A stretch of 64,000 nt of DNA from Mycobacterium gastri (lineage in GTDB: Bacteria; Actinomycetota; Actinomycetes; Mycobacteriales; Mycobacteriaceae), in contig NZ_LQOX01000129.1 in NCBI RefSeq assembly GCF_002102175.1, forward strand, positions 62,001 through 126,000, written 5' to 3'. Numbering within the stretch: the stretch's first letter is position 1; the number at the start of each line of letters is the position of its first letter. Under the pieces are notes generated by a model. The model ran no database searches. It had not been told where the DNA came from and saw nothing but the letters and a program-made list of their open reading frames with translations. The position numbers were made by a program, and so were the translations under genes. Shown here piece by piece: positions 32,609-41,111 of this stretch.

Positions 32609-33562
32609 CTAGCCGGCGGCGGCCGAGATGGCATCCACCAGGCCCCAGGCCAGTGCGGTCTCGGCGTCGATAGTTCGCCCGGAGAGCACCAGATATGCCG
32701 TGCGCCAGCGTCCGATCCGTCGGGTGATGCTGACGGTGCCACCGGCGCCGGGGATCAGTCCCAGGCTCAGCTCCGGCAGCCCGAACACCGAATCGGGCCG
32801 GGCCACCACCCATCCGCAGAACGCCGCCATCTCCAGCCCGCTGCCCAGCACCCGGCCGTGCACCTCGGCGCGGCACGCCCGGCCAAGCCTGGCGGTGAGT
32901 TCGTGAAGCACCAGCGCCGGACTATGCCGGGTGCGGGCGAAGTGCGCGCTTACCGGATCGACAAAGGTGCCGAACTCGGCAAGGTCTCCACCACTGCAAA
33001 ACGATGGGCCGTTGCCGCTCAACACTATTCCGGTGACCGACGGGTCCAGCTGCGCGACGGTCAGCGCCTCCAGCAGCGCGCCGCGCACATCGGTGGAAAA
33101 CGCGTTGTGTCGCTGCGGCCGGTTGAACCGGATCCGCAAGGTGTCCTGGTCGCGTTCCACGAGCACCGCGTCGGCCGTGCCGGGAACGGCGGCCGGGCCG
33201 CGGTCGTCGAGCCAGCGCGCGAACTCCGGTCCGGCCTGCAAGGTCGAATAGGCCAGTGATTCGGTGACCACGCCGGTCAGCGTCGCACCGGCGGGATCCA
33301 CGGCCCGTAGCACGTCGTCGCACATGGCGCTGGCCTGCGGCCAGCGTTGGCAGCGCCGCGTCAGCTCGGCCAGTGCCTCGGGCATCGACGCCACGGTGAC
33401 CACCCGGGGATCGCCACATGGCTCGTCAGCCAGCGTGAAAGTCGCCGTGTCCAGCCAGAATTCATCCATAAGCGGGCCGTGAGCGACGATCACGCCCGGC
33501 GGCGAGGCCACCGCAGTATCCCGCGTGTCCGCGGGATTCGACAGGTCAACTACACGCAGCAT
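32609..33562 (-). CDS. N-terminally extended crotonase (enoyl-CoA hydratase/isomerase)
   Basis: A 317-aa protein. About 135 residues of unrecognised N-terminal sequence (MLRVVDLSNPADTRDTAVA...) precede a crotonase domain with IRFNRPQRHNAFS, FCSGGDLAEFG, LGSGLEMAAFCGW and FGLPELSLGLIPGAGG, so both usual catalytic glutamates are kept. The start lies 3 nt after the fadD4 stop, so it is co-transcribed with and downstream of fadD4. The extension is unusual, and I cannot assign it a function. Confidence 0.82.
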   Translation of the reverse strand: MLRVVDLSNPADTRDTAVASPPGVIVAHGPLMDEFWLDTATFTLADEPCGDPRVVTVASMPEALAELTRRCQRWPQASAMCDDVLRAVDPAGATLTGVVTESLAYSTLQAGPEFARWLDDRGPAAVPGTADAVLVERDQDTLRIRFNRPQRHNAFSTDVRGALLEALTVAQLDPSVTGIVLSGNGPSFCSGGDLAEFGTFVDPVSAHFARTRHSPALVLHELTARLGRACRAEVHGRVLGSGLEMAAFCGWVVARPDSVFGLPELSLGLIPGAGGTVSITRRIGRWRTAYLVLSGRTIDAETALAWGLVDAISAAAG

Positions 33563-33565
33563 CGG

Positions 33566-35095
33566 TCAGGTCGAATACTTCTCGATCAGCCCGTCCTTGT
33601 AGAGCTTGCCGGTGTCGGTGCGCGGCAACTGCGCCTCGAAACCGATGGACTTGGGACATTTGAAGTGCGACAAGCGATCTCGTAACCAGTTGAGCAGTTC
33701 TGCGGCGAATTCCTCGGTGGCGGCCGCCGGGTCGACGGTCTGCACGGCCGCCATCACCCGCTGCCCCATCTCGTCGTCGGGAACACCGAAAACCGCCGCG
33801 TCAAGTACATCCGGGTGGGTGACCAACGCGTTTTCGGTTTCCTGCGGGTAGATGTTGACGCCGCCGGAAATGATCATGTGGTGACGCCGGTCCGTCAGGT
33901 ACAGATACCCCTCGTCGTCGAGATAGCCGATGTCGCCCACCGTCACCCAACCGTGCTTGTCGCGCGACGCAGCGGTTTTCGACGGATCGTTGAGGTATTC
34001 GAAGGAGTATCCACCCTCGAAATAGATCTCACCCGGCTGGCCCGGCGGGAGTTCGTTGCCGTCGGGGTCCAGGATATGAACCGCGCCCTGCATCGGCTTG
34101 CCGACCGAACCGGGGTGCGCCAGCCAATCCTCGGCGGTGATCAGCGTGGACCCGATGGCTTCGGAGGATGCATAGTACTCGTCGACGATCGGTCCCCACC
34201 AGTCCATCATCTGTTTCTTGATCTCGACCGGACACGGCGCCGCGGCGTGCATCACCCGTTTCAGGCTGGACATATCGTACGAATTACGCACTGTGTCAGG
34301 GATTTTCAGCATCCTGGTGAACATCGCCGGTACGAACTGGCCGTGCGTCACCCGGTAGCGCTGGATGGCGTCGAGCGCCGACTCGGGATCGAACTTCTCC
34401 ATCACCACGGTGGTGATACCGCCGGCCTGCGCGCTCATCGACCACACCGACGGGGCGGTGTGGTAGAGCGGCGCGGGGCTCAGGTACACCGAATCGCGGT
34501 CCATCCAATACTCGATCAACGCCGACATCATCCCGGGCACCTGATCCGGTGGGACATGCGGTAATTCGCGTTTTATCCCCTTGGGCCGGCCAGTGGTTCC
34601 CGACGAGTACTGCAGCAGGTCGCCTTCCAGTTCGTCCTCGATCGGTGTGCTTGGTTGGCCGGCAACGCATTCCGGGTATCGCTCCCAGCCCGCCAGATCG
34701 CCGTCGGCGATCATCAGCAGATCCGGCAGGCCTGCGGGAAGATGGCCGGCCAGGCCCGCGCAGGTGTCGCAAAGCGCCGCGGACCCGACAATCGCCTTGG
34801 CGCTGCTGTTGTCGATGATGTAGGCCGCCTCGGCCGAGCTCAGGTGGGTGTTGATCGGCACGTAGTACAAGCCGCTGCGCCGTGCCGCCCACATGACCGC
34901 GTGGATGTGCTCGTTGTTCTCCATCAGAATTGCGACGACGTCGCCTTCCCGCAGCCCCGCCTGACGGAATCGGTGCGCCAGCCGATTGGCCCGCGCTTCG
35001 AGCTCTGCGAACGTGACGACCGTCCCGGACGGGTGCAGGATGACAGCGGGTTTGTTGGCGCTTTTCTCATCGCCCGAGTGCTGGCGGATCTGCAT
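33566..35095 (-). CDS. fadD4: Fatty-acid-CoA ligase FadD4
   Basis: A 509-aa ANL enzyme, expected FadD4 (Rv0214). A3 motif is YSSGTTGRPKGIKRELP, A5 is YYASSEAIGSTLI, then GEIYFEGGYSFEYLND, VGDIGYLDDEGYLYLTDRRHHM, and the catalytic C-terminal lysine in RTDTGKLYKDGLI. It appears complete. ATG 35095 has a leaderless -10 (TACAGT, 6 nt). It forms an operon with the extended crotonase and presumably feeds it acyl-CoA. Confidence 0.9.
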   Translation of the reverse strand: MQIRQHSGDEKSANKPAVILHPSGTVVTFAELEARANRLAHRFRQAGLREGDVVAILMENNEHIHAVMWAARRSGLYYVPINTHLSSAEAAYIIDNSSAKAIVGSAALCDTCAGLAGHLPAGLPDLLMIADGDLAGWERYPECVAGQPSTPIEDELEGDLLQYSSGTTGRPKGIKRELPHVPPDQVPGMMSALIEYWMDRDSVYLSPAPLYHTAPSVWSMSAQAGGITTVVMEKFDPESALDAIQRYRVTHGQFVPAMFTRMLKIPDTVRNSYDMSSLKRVMHAAAPCPVEIKKQMMDWWGPIVDEYYASSEAIGSTLITAEDWLAHPGSVGKPMQGAVHILDPDGNELPPGQPGEIYFEGGYSFEYLNDPSKTAASRDKHGWVTVGDIGYLDDEGYLYLTDRRHHMIISGGVNIYPQETENALVTHPDVLDAAVFGVPDDEMGQRVMAAVQTVDPAAATEEFAAELLNWLRDRLSHFKCPKSIGFEAQLPRTDTGKLYKDGLIEKYST

Positions 35096-35101
35096 GAGCC
35101 G

Positions 35102-35107
35102 ACTGTA
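35102..35107 (-). promoter_or_regulatory. -10 hexamer TACAGT, leaderless promoter of fadD4
   Basis: On the minus strand TACAGT ends 6 nt before ATG 35095, with no Shine-Dalgarno. Confidence 0.5.
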
Positions 35108-35292
35108 CGTCGCCTCCCGGTTACTGGAGCAAGAGGGCGCGATCCGCGGTGCCGGCCGCCTGAGTCGGGCTGCCAGCGCTCCTCGATGTCAACCAACCGG
35201 CTCCAACGATCCGGCCCCAGCCCCCGAGCCATATGGATGACCTTGCCGCGCTAGGCATTTCAGCGTGGACGCGACCGGCAAACCGTCGATCG

Positions 35293-36522
35293 TCAGATGC
35301 CCGGCCCCAGCGCGGCGCCGATGAGGGCTAGGTCAGTGGCGGCCAAACTTATCGGCAGGGCTGCATCTTCGGCCGCTAACCGGGCAACGGTTGAGGCGTC
35401 ATAACTTACAGCCGCCGCGACGTGGTTAGCGGCCTTCATGGGGTCACCCGCTGCCAAATCTGCTTGCGCTGCCCACAACTCGTTCCCGGTGACAGTTGCC
35501 GCCTTCCCCAGCTCGGCCACGTTGTCGTCGACCACGTGACCTATCAAGGCCTGGTCAGCCCGGAGGATCTCGCCGGGGAGCGCGGTGATCTGGGCAGCCT
35601 TCACCGCCAAGTAGTGTTCAAGGCTGCTCGGCGCAGCGGGCGACGTTGGCACTGCCGGCGCGTCAGGTGGCAGCCCGGCGAGCATACGGAGGTCAGTACT
35701 GACCAGTTGCGCGGGTAGCGCAGCGTCTTCGGCGACCAAGCGGGCCGCGGTCTGGACGTCGTAGTTGACGGCCCTGGCGACCTCGCCCACGGCCGGGACC
35801 AACTGGCCCGCGCTGACGTCGGCGGCGGCCGCCACGAGGGCGGTCTGGGTCACGGCTGCCGCACTGGAGAGCTGGCTGACGTTGTCGGCCCACACGGCAG
35901 CCACCTGGGCCTCGTCAGTGGCCACTATCTCGCCTAGCACCCCGATAGCGTCGCGGGTCGCAGCAGCGGGGTTGCTCAGCGGGCTCACCAGGCCGGCGAG
36001 ATTTCCCAGCGCCTGCTGCCACGGCACCATTTGCGCGGCCGCGGCGGAAGCTCCGCCGTGATAGCCCACCAGCGCGGTGACATTGCGGGCCCACAGCTCG
36101 TCGTACGCGCCCTCGATGGCGGCGATCAAGGGGCCGTTGAGGCCCAACAGGTTTGACCGGACCGCCGATACGAACTGCATGCGGTTGGCTGTGACCTCCA
36201 TGGGATGCGCCACCGCCGCCTTTGCCGCCTCGAAAACGCCGGCCACCGTTTTGGCCTGCGTGGCAGCAGTCACCGCATGGGATGCCGCCCTGCGCAGCCA
36301 CCCCGCATACCTGGTGGCCACGGCCGTCATCGCGGTCGATGCCGGACCCTGCCAGGGGCCCCCCGCCAGTCCGCTGGTCACCGACCCGAAGCATTCCGCA
36401 GCCGAACCCAGCTCGTCGCCCAACCCAGCCCACGACGCCGCGGCACCCAACATCGGTCCGGAGCCTGCGCCGGAATACATTTGCGCCGAAGTGATCTCCG
36501 GGCATAGCATCGCAAAATTCAT
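35293..36522 (-). CDS. Orphan PPE family protein with an internal duplication
   Basis: A 409-aa PPE-type protein. The N-terminal domain has MNFAMLCPEITSAQMYSGAG, a Cys replacing the first Pro of the usual PPE, and the WQG motif in GGPWQGPAS at about residue 58. From about residue 195 to the end it carries two tandem copies of a roughly 85-residue segment offset by exactly 120 residues (AEDAALP recurs at 265 and 385 counting the upstream GTG codon). No PE partner is adjacent. ATG 36522 has AAAGGA 9 nt upstream. It occupies the place of Rv0212c-Rv0213c in H37Rv, as recalled. Confidence 0.9.
   Translation of the reverse strand: MNFAMLCPEITSAQMYSGAGSGPMLGAAASWAGLGDELGSAAECFGSVTSGLAGGPWQGPASTAMTAVATRYAGWLRRAASHAVTAATQAKTVAGVFEAAKAAVAHPMEVTANRMQFVSAVRSNLLGLNGPLIAAIEGAYDELWARNVTALVGYHGGASAAAAQMVPWQQALGNLAGLVSPLSNPAAATRDAIGVLGEIVATDEAQVAAVWADNVSQLSSAAAVTQTALVAAAADVSAGQLVPAVGEVARAVNYDVQTAARLVAEDAALPAQLVSTDLRMLAGLPPDAPAVPTSPAAPSSLEHYLAVKAAQITALPGEILRADQALIGHVVDDNVAELGKAATVTGNELWAAQADLAAGDPMKAANHVAAAVSYDASTVARLAAEDAALPISLAATDLALIGAALGPGI
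35317..35934 (-). repeat. Two protein-level repeat units, 360-bp period
   Basis: Units at about 35677-35934 and 35317-35574 encode matching segments: GEI...DEAQVAAVWADNVSQL versus GEI...DQALIGHVVDDNVAEL, and AEDAALPAQLVSTDL versus AEDAALPISLAATDL. The offset is constant at 120 codons with no gap, which points to one duplication followed by substitution. Confidence 0.75.
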
Positions 36523-36930
36523 CACAACCGTCCTTTCTTCGGCAGGCTCTGCCTCGTCTATTCAGTGCCGCGGCAACTGTCCGCGTGACGCGGCACCGCA
36601 CCGGCAAACTCGAACATCGCGACTCCTGTTCGGTTGCGACGCATCTTATGACGGACCGGTTTGGAAATTCCGCGTTTTTCACCGATCTGCCACGGCAACG
36701 TGGTGCGGGGTCCGGTTTCGCCAACCTCGAGTTCGTGGGACCGACCGCCGTTATGCGCGGCGCACTCAGAGTTGCTCGCGCAACAGCGCTCGCGAATCCG
36801 GCCAGCGACGCCCAGGCCCATCTGGTGCGCTGTCAAAGCCAGCGTCTTGGTCGCGGCCGGATGCGCCAGTGCTCAACGAACCACTAGGGAGCGCAGCTTC
36901 TTACCCAATACCATTGCAGCTGAAGTATTT
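36523..36930. other. Intergenic region between PPE and the feoB remnant
   Basis: About 400 bp with no open frame that shows mycobacterial coding bias or a recognisable family on either strand. It holds the PPE Shine-Dalgarno near its left end. GC content is lower than in the flanking genes. It may be decayed remains of genes displaced with the feoB fragment. Confidence 0.5.
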
Positions 36931-36946
36931 TCACTGATAACAGTGA
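36931..36946. repeat. Inverted repeat TCACTG-ATAA-CAGTGA
   Basis: Perfect 6-bp arms with a 4-nt loop, located at the end of the feoB remnant in a locally AT-rich patch. It is too GC-poor and lacks a T-tract for a confident terminator call. Confidence 0.4.
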
Positions 36947-37513
36947 CCTTTGTACCCGCTCGTCGCCGCAGTTCGCGCTGCAGCCTGTCGTGCAAGCAAC
37001 TCCCGCGCGATCGTCGTCAACTGAACTTCGGAGCTCATCGATTGCTCGACCCGCCAACCGGCCGGGTCCACTAGCGCCTCGGTGATGCGCGAATATCATC
37101 TCCCGACTCGCTCGCCGTCGACAAGGCGTCGACGGAAATGTCGCCCGCCGCGGGCGCTCAATTCGTCGGTCATCGTCAGCGCCAGCAGACACGGCGAGTC
37201 AAAGCCGCAGCACCTGCGCCACCAGGACAATGGACCGGTGCGGCGTGCTGGCATCGGCCACGATGACGACCGCGTCGGGGCAGCCGGTGTCAGACATCTC
37301 GCCGGCCAGCACGGCAGCCACCACCTGCTCGTCCGGGCTGATCGGGTCGAGGCTGTACGTGCCGGGCAGATCCTCAACGGCGATCTCGACGTCACCTGAC
37401 TTGGCGATGCCGACGCTGCGCCCGACTGTGACACCCGGATAGTTGCCGGTCTTGGCGCGTAGTCCGGTCAGCTGGTTGAACAGGGTCACCCGGGCAGAAG
37501 GGTTAGGCGGCCC
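36931..37513 (-). pseudogene. feoB: Decayed FeoB GTPase-domain fragment
   Basis: Directly after the pckA stop, the minus strand encodes TLFNQLTGLRAKTGNYPGVT and VEDLPGTYSLDPISPDEQVV, hallmarks of the ferrous-iron transporter FeoB G domain (G2/G3), then ADASTPHRSIVLVAQVLRL. A +1 shift at about 37200 continues as CLLALTMTDELSARGG (G4 region), and a second shift gives GDISVDALS. Next comes EALVDPAGWRVEQ... to a TGA at 36931-36933. The P-loop expected as GNPNSGKTTLFN reads PPNPSARVTLFN, so the GK(T/S) is lost, and the whole membrane domain is missing. It is a clear pseudogene. Confidence 0.82.
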
Positions 37514-39337
37514 CTACTCGGCCAGCCGTTCCTTGAGCGCGTCGAACTCGTCCTTGACGCCGGTGGGCAGCTTGTCACCGACGAACTCCAGCCACTCCTC
37601 GATAAGCGGCAGTTCTGCGCGCCACTCCTCGGGGTCGACCTTCAGCGCCTCGGCCACATCGACCGTATCGACGTCCAACCCGTCCAGATCCAAGTCCTCG
37701 ACGGCGGGGACCGTGCCGATCGGGGTGGCCCGGCCGCCGGCCCGGTGCTCGATGCGGTCGACGATCCACTTCAATACCCGGCTGTTCTCGCCGAAACCGG
37801 GCCACAAGAAGTGCCCGTCGTGGCCGCGGCGGAACCAGTTGACGAAGAACACCTTCGGCAGCTTGGACTCGTCGGCGTTCTTGCCCAGGTTGATCCAGTG
37901 CTGGAAGTAGTCCCCGACGTGGTAGCCGAGGAACGGCAGCATGGCCATCGGGTCGCGACGCACGTTGCCGACCTTGCCCTCGGCGGCGGCGGTCTGCTCG
38001 CTGCCCAGGGTCGCGCCGATGAACACCCCGTGCTGCCAGTCGCGCGCCTCGGTGACCAGCGGAATGGTGGTCTTGCGGCGACCGCCGAACAAGATGCCCG
38101 AAATCGGCACGCCCTGCGGATCGTCCCACTCCGGAGCCAGGATGGGGCACTGCGACATTGGGGTGCAGTATCGGGAGTTCGGGTGTGCCGCTTTGGTTTC
38201 CGTTTCGCGGATATACCAGTCGTTGCCCTTCCAGTCGATCAGGTGGTCGGGCTCGCCCTCCAAACCTTCCCACCACACCTCGCCGTCATCGGTCAGCGCG
38301 ACGTTGGTGAACACCGTGTTGCCCGCGGCAATGGTGCGCATGGCGTTGGGGTTGGACTTCCAGTTGGTGCCCGGCGCCACCCCGAAGAACCCGAACTCCG
38401 GGTTCACCGCGTACAGGCGGCCGTCCTTGCCGAACCGCATCCAGGCGATGTCGTCGCCGAGCGTTTCGGCGCGCCAGCCCGGGATTGTCGGCTGCAGCAT
38501 CGCCAGGTTGGTCTTGCCGCAGGCCGACGGGAAGGCCGCCGCGAAGTAGTAGGCCTTGTTCTCCGGGGAGATCAGCTTGAGGATCAGCATGTGCTCGGCC
38601 AGCCAGCCCTCGTCCCGGGCCATGGCCGAGGCGATCCGCAGTGAGTAGCACTTCTTGCCCAGCAGCGCGTTGCCGCCGTAGCCCGAGCCGTAGCTCCAGA
38701 TCTCGCGGGTTTCCGGGAAGTGGGTGATGTACTTGGTGTCGTTGCAGGGCCACGGCACGTCCTTCTGCCCTGCTTCTAACGGCGCGCCCACCGAGTGCAG
38801 CGCCTTGACGAAAAACCCGTCGTCGCCGATCTTGTCCAGGGCGGCCTTGCCCATGCGGGTCATGGTGCGCATCGAGACGACGACGTATTCGGAGTCGGTG
38901 ATCTCCACGCCGAGCTTGGGGTCCTCGGCACCGAGCGGGCCCATGCAGAACGGCACTACGTACATGGTGCGGCCACGCATGCAGCCGCGATACAGCGACG
39001 TCATGATCGTCCGCATCTCGAAGGGGTCCATCCAGTTGTTGGTGGGGCCGGCGTCGACCTCGCGCTCGGAGCAGATGAAGGTGCGTGACTCCACCCGCGC
39101 CACATCCGAAGGGTCGGACAGCGCCAGGAAGGAGTTCGGGTACTTCTCCGGGTTGAGCCGGGTGAACGTGCCGGCCTCGACCAACTGGTCGGCGAGTCGC
39201 TGGAATTCTTCGGCCGAGCCGTCGGCGAAGACAACCCGGTCAGGCTGAGTGAGCTCAGCGACCTCCTCCACCCAAGACAGCAGCCCCTGATGATTCGTCG
39301 GCGCGCTGTCCAAACCGGGAATGGTCGCTGAGGTCAT
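37514..39337 (-). CDS. pckA: GTP-dependent phosphoenolpyruvate carboxykinase
   Basis: A 607-aa PEPCK (GTP class), converting oxaloacetate and GTP to PEP, the first step of gluconeogenesis and needed for growth on fatty acids. FPSACGKTNLAM holds the P-loop with C273 and K275. FVNWFRRGHDGHFLWPGFGEN and GRRKTTIPLV (substrate loops) are intact. ATG 39337 has AGGAGA 8 nt upstream; the longer frame to 39406 is leader. It is isolated from its neighbours except for the feoB remnant that follows its stop without a gap. Confidence 0.96.
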   Translation of the reverse strand: MTSATIPGLDSAPTNHQGLLSWVEEVAELTQPDRVVFADGSAEEFQRLADQLVEAGTFTRLNPEKYPNSFLALSDPSDVARVESRTFICSEREVDAGPTNNWMDPFEMRTIMTSLYRGCMRGRTMYVVPFCMGPLGAEDPKLGVEITDSEYVVVSMRTMTRMGKAALDKIGDDGFFVKALHSVGAPLEAGQKDVPWPCNDTKYITHFPETREIWSYGSGYGGNALLGKKCYSLRIASAMARDEGWLAEHMLILKLISPENKAYYFAAAFPSACGKTNLAMLQPTIPGWRAETLGDDIAWMRFGKDGRLYAVNPEFGFFGVAPGTNWKSNPNAMRTIAAGNTVFTNVALTDDGEVWWEGLEGEPDHLIDWKGNDWYIRETETKAAHPNSRYCTPMSQCPILAPEWDDPQGVPISGILFGGRRKTTIPLVTEARDWQHGVFIGATLGSEQTAAAEGKVGNVRRDPMAMLPFLGYHVGDYFQHWINLGKNADESKLPKVFFVNWFRRGHDGHFLWPGFGENSRVLKWIVDRIEHRAGGRATPIGTVPAVEDLDLDGLDVDTVDVAEALKVDPEEWRAELPLIEEWLEFVGDKLPTGVKDEFDALKERLAE

Positions 39338-39548
39338 CGAACTCTCCTGAGATTCTGCTGCGTATCTGCGGCTAGTTGTCGGCTGGTATCGGCTTCGAGG
39401 ATCCATACCGGGGTCTGCTTATGCGTTCGCTAGCAGAACTGTTGACCCGGTGTGCTTATTGATACAGGTTATCGTGCATCACTTGTCGCGGAAGGCCAGG
39501 GCGGGTATAAGCCTCCTCACAAGACCGATTCAGAAGGATCAAAATCCT

Positions 39549-41111
39549 TCACATTTGCCGCTGTTGCTGCTGTTGCTGCCGTTGCGCCGGGGGTGCCGTT
39601 GCTGCAGGCTCGGCGGATCGGGCGCCGACTGTGGGCATACCCGGTTCGCCCAGTTCTTTACGCACCGCGTCGAGCGCTACTTGGATGGCGGGCAGCTCCC
39701 GGTCCCGCACTGCGGCGGCTCGCGCCGCGGCGATGGTGTGTTCGCGCAGTTCGGCGTCGATCACGCTGACCTGGTGGGCCACCCGGGCGTGCTCGGCCTC
39801 GTCGCGTGCGCTCAGCGCGGTGTTCAGCAGCGACTCGGCGGCCAGCACCCGGCCGGCGACCAGTTCGTCCAGCACGGACCGCAGCGCCGACATCACGTCA
39901 CCCGTCCAGCGATCCAGCACCGCGCGGTCACTCAGCAGGGCGCGGGTGTGCACCACCCACAGCGTCAGCGCCAACCCGAGCGCCACACATGCGATGATCC
40001 CGGCCCCCGTCAACCAGGGGTTGAGCCAGGGGTTGAGCCGAAGCGCCAGTCCGGCCAGCAACCGGCTCAGCGTCAGTGCCACACCCACTCCGAAACCGGC
40101 ACCCAACACCACCGTGAGCCGGGTCTCCAACCGCCGGGACTTCAACGGCGGAGCCGGAATGGCGACCGTCGGGAGCGTTTCGCCGGCCGGAAGCCCGATG
40201 GGCATGCTCAGCGCCTGCGCCACGTCGGCGAGCCTCCGGTGCACGGCCTCGCCCACCTCGGCGAGCACTGCGGCGACCCGGCCGCGGGCGTGCTGTTCGA
40301 ACTCGGGAATCTTGCGCCGGGGCAGCGCCGCGATGTCCTCCTGCAGCTCGACGCGCATCGACGAACAGTGGTTGCGGGCAAAGTAGGACAAGTGGACCCG
40401 GGCCTGTTGGACCTGACCGCGCAGCGCAATGACGTGCTCTGTTCTCGATTGACGCCGCTGCCGCAGGGCCGCACTGCGTTCCTCACGCAAGGCATCCACC
40501 CGCGCCTTGCGGCCGGCGCCTTCGGCGTCGCGCCGGAACCGCTGCGCGACCGTCTGCAGCCGCGATTCCCAGGCACGCAACCTGTTGCGCCGGGCGATGT
40601 CCGGATCGGCGAGCTGACTGAGCAGCGCGGCGACCAGGTCGTCCATCCGGGGTTGCCCCAGCTGCGGCGCGGCGGCCGCACCCACCCAGGGCACTTCGGC
40701 GTAGCGAGGCGCATGCGCCGCCAGCGTGGCGCGGTCCGCGGCCAGCACCTCGCGCCAGCCGCGGTGCACGTCGACCTTGGACGCCACCCCGATCACCGCG
40801 TCGGTGTGCTCGGCGGCGGCATCCAGCAGCGCGCAGTCGGATTCGGTCAGCGGGGCCGCCGCGGAGACTACGAACACCACCGCGGTCGGCGCGTCGCCGG
40901 GCGCCAGCTGCGGCGCTTCGACGAAATCGTGTTGCGGCGCCCGTTGCCGCAGGGCCGCTACCACACTGCTGACGCCGGCCAGCCAAGGCCCGGTCACCAG
41001 GACCACGTCGCGGCGACAGATCACCGGCGGACCCACCTTGGGTCCGATCGCCGCCACCAGCGCGTCAACCCGGGTGGCCGGGTCGTCGCGGGCCGCGCCG
41101 ATCACCCGCAT
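39549..41111 (-). CDS. GTPase-like membrane-associated protein with degenerate P-loop (Rv0210-like)
   Basis: About 520 aa. The N-terminal domain resembles a dynamin/Era-type GTPase: DVVLVTGPWLAGVSSVVAAL sits where the P-loop belongs but lacks the GK(S/T), while AVIGVASKVD looks like the N/SKxD motif. A helical, Arg/Gln-rich middle follows, then two hydrophobic spans (about 370-430), a coiled-coil-like tail and a terminal QRQQQQQQRQM. It overlaps the end of the partner gene by 10 nt. Start ATG 41111 follows AGGGGA closely. Known only as a conserved mycobacterial hypothetical, next to mmpL3; a role in membrane dynamics is inferred. Confidence 0.78.
   Translation of the reverse strand: MRVIGAARDDPATRVDALVAAIGPKVGPPVICRRDVVLVTGPWLAGVSSVVAALRQRAPQHDFVEAPQLAPGDAPTAVVFVVSAAAPLTESDCALLDAAAEHTDAVIGVASKVDVHRGWREVLAADRATLAAHAPRYAEVPWVGAAAAPQLGQPRMDDLVAALLSQLADPDIARRNRLRAWESRLQTVAQRFRRDAEGAGRKARVDALREERSAALRQRRQSRTEHVIALRGQVQQARVHLSYFARNHCSSMRVELQEDIAALPRRKIPEFEQHARGRVAAVLAEVGEAVHRRLADVAQALSMPIGLPAGETLPTVAIPAPPLKSRRLETRLTVVLGAGFGVGVALTLSRLLAGLALRLNPWLNPWLTGAGIIACVALGLALTLWVVHTRALLSDRAVLDRWTGDVMSALRSVLDELVAGRVLAAESLLNTALSARDEAEHARVAHQVSVIDAELREHTIAAARAAAVRDRELPAIQVALDAVRKELGEPGMPTVGARSAEPAATAPPAQRQQQQQQRQM

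Noticed and set aside
36558..36836. A 92-codon minus-strand frame between PPE and the feoB remnant
   Set aside because: No Shine-Dalgarno, no codon bias and no family resemblance.
37082..37399. Plus-strand frames over the feoB fragment
   Set aside because: They are antisense to readable FeoB motifs and carry none of their own.
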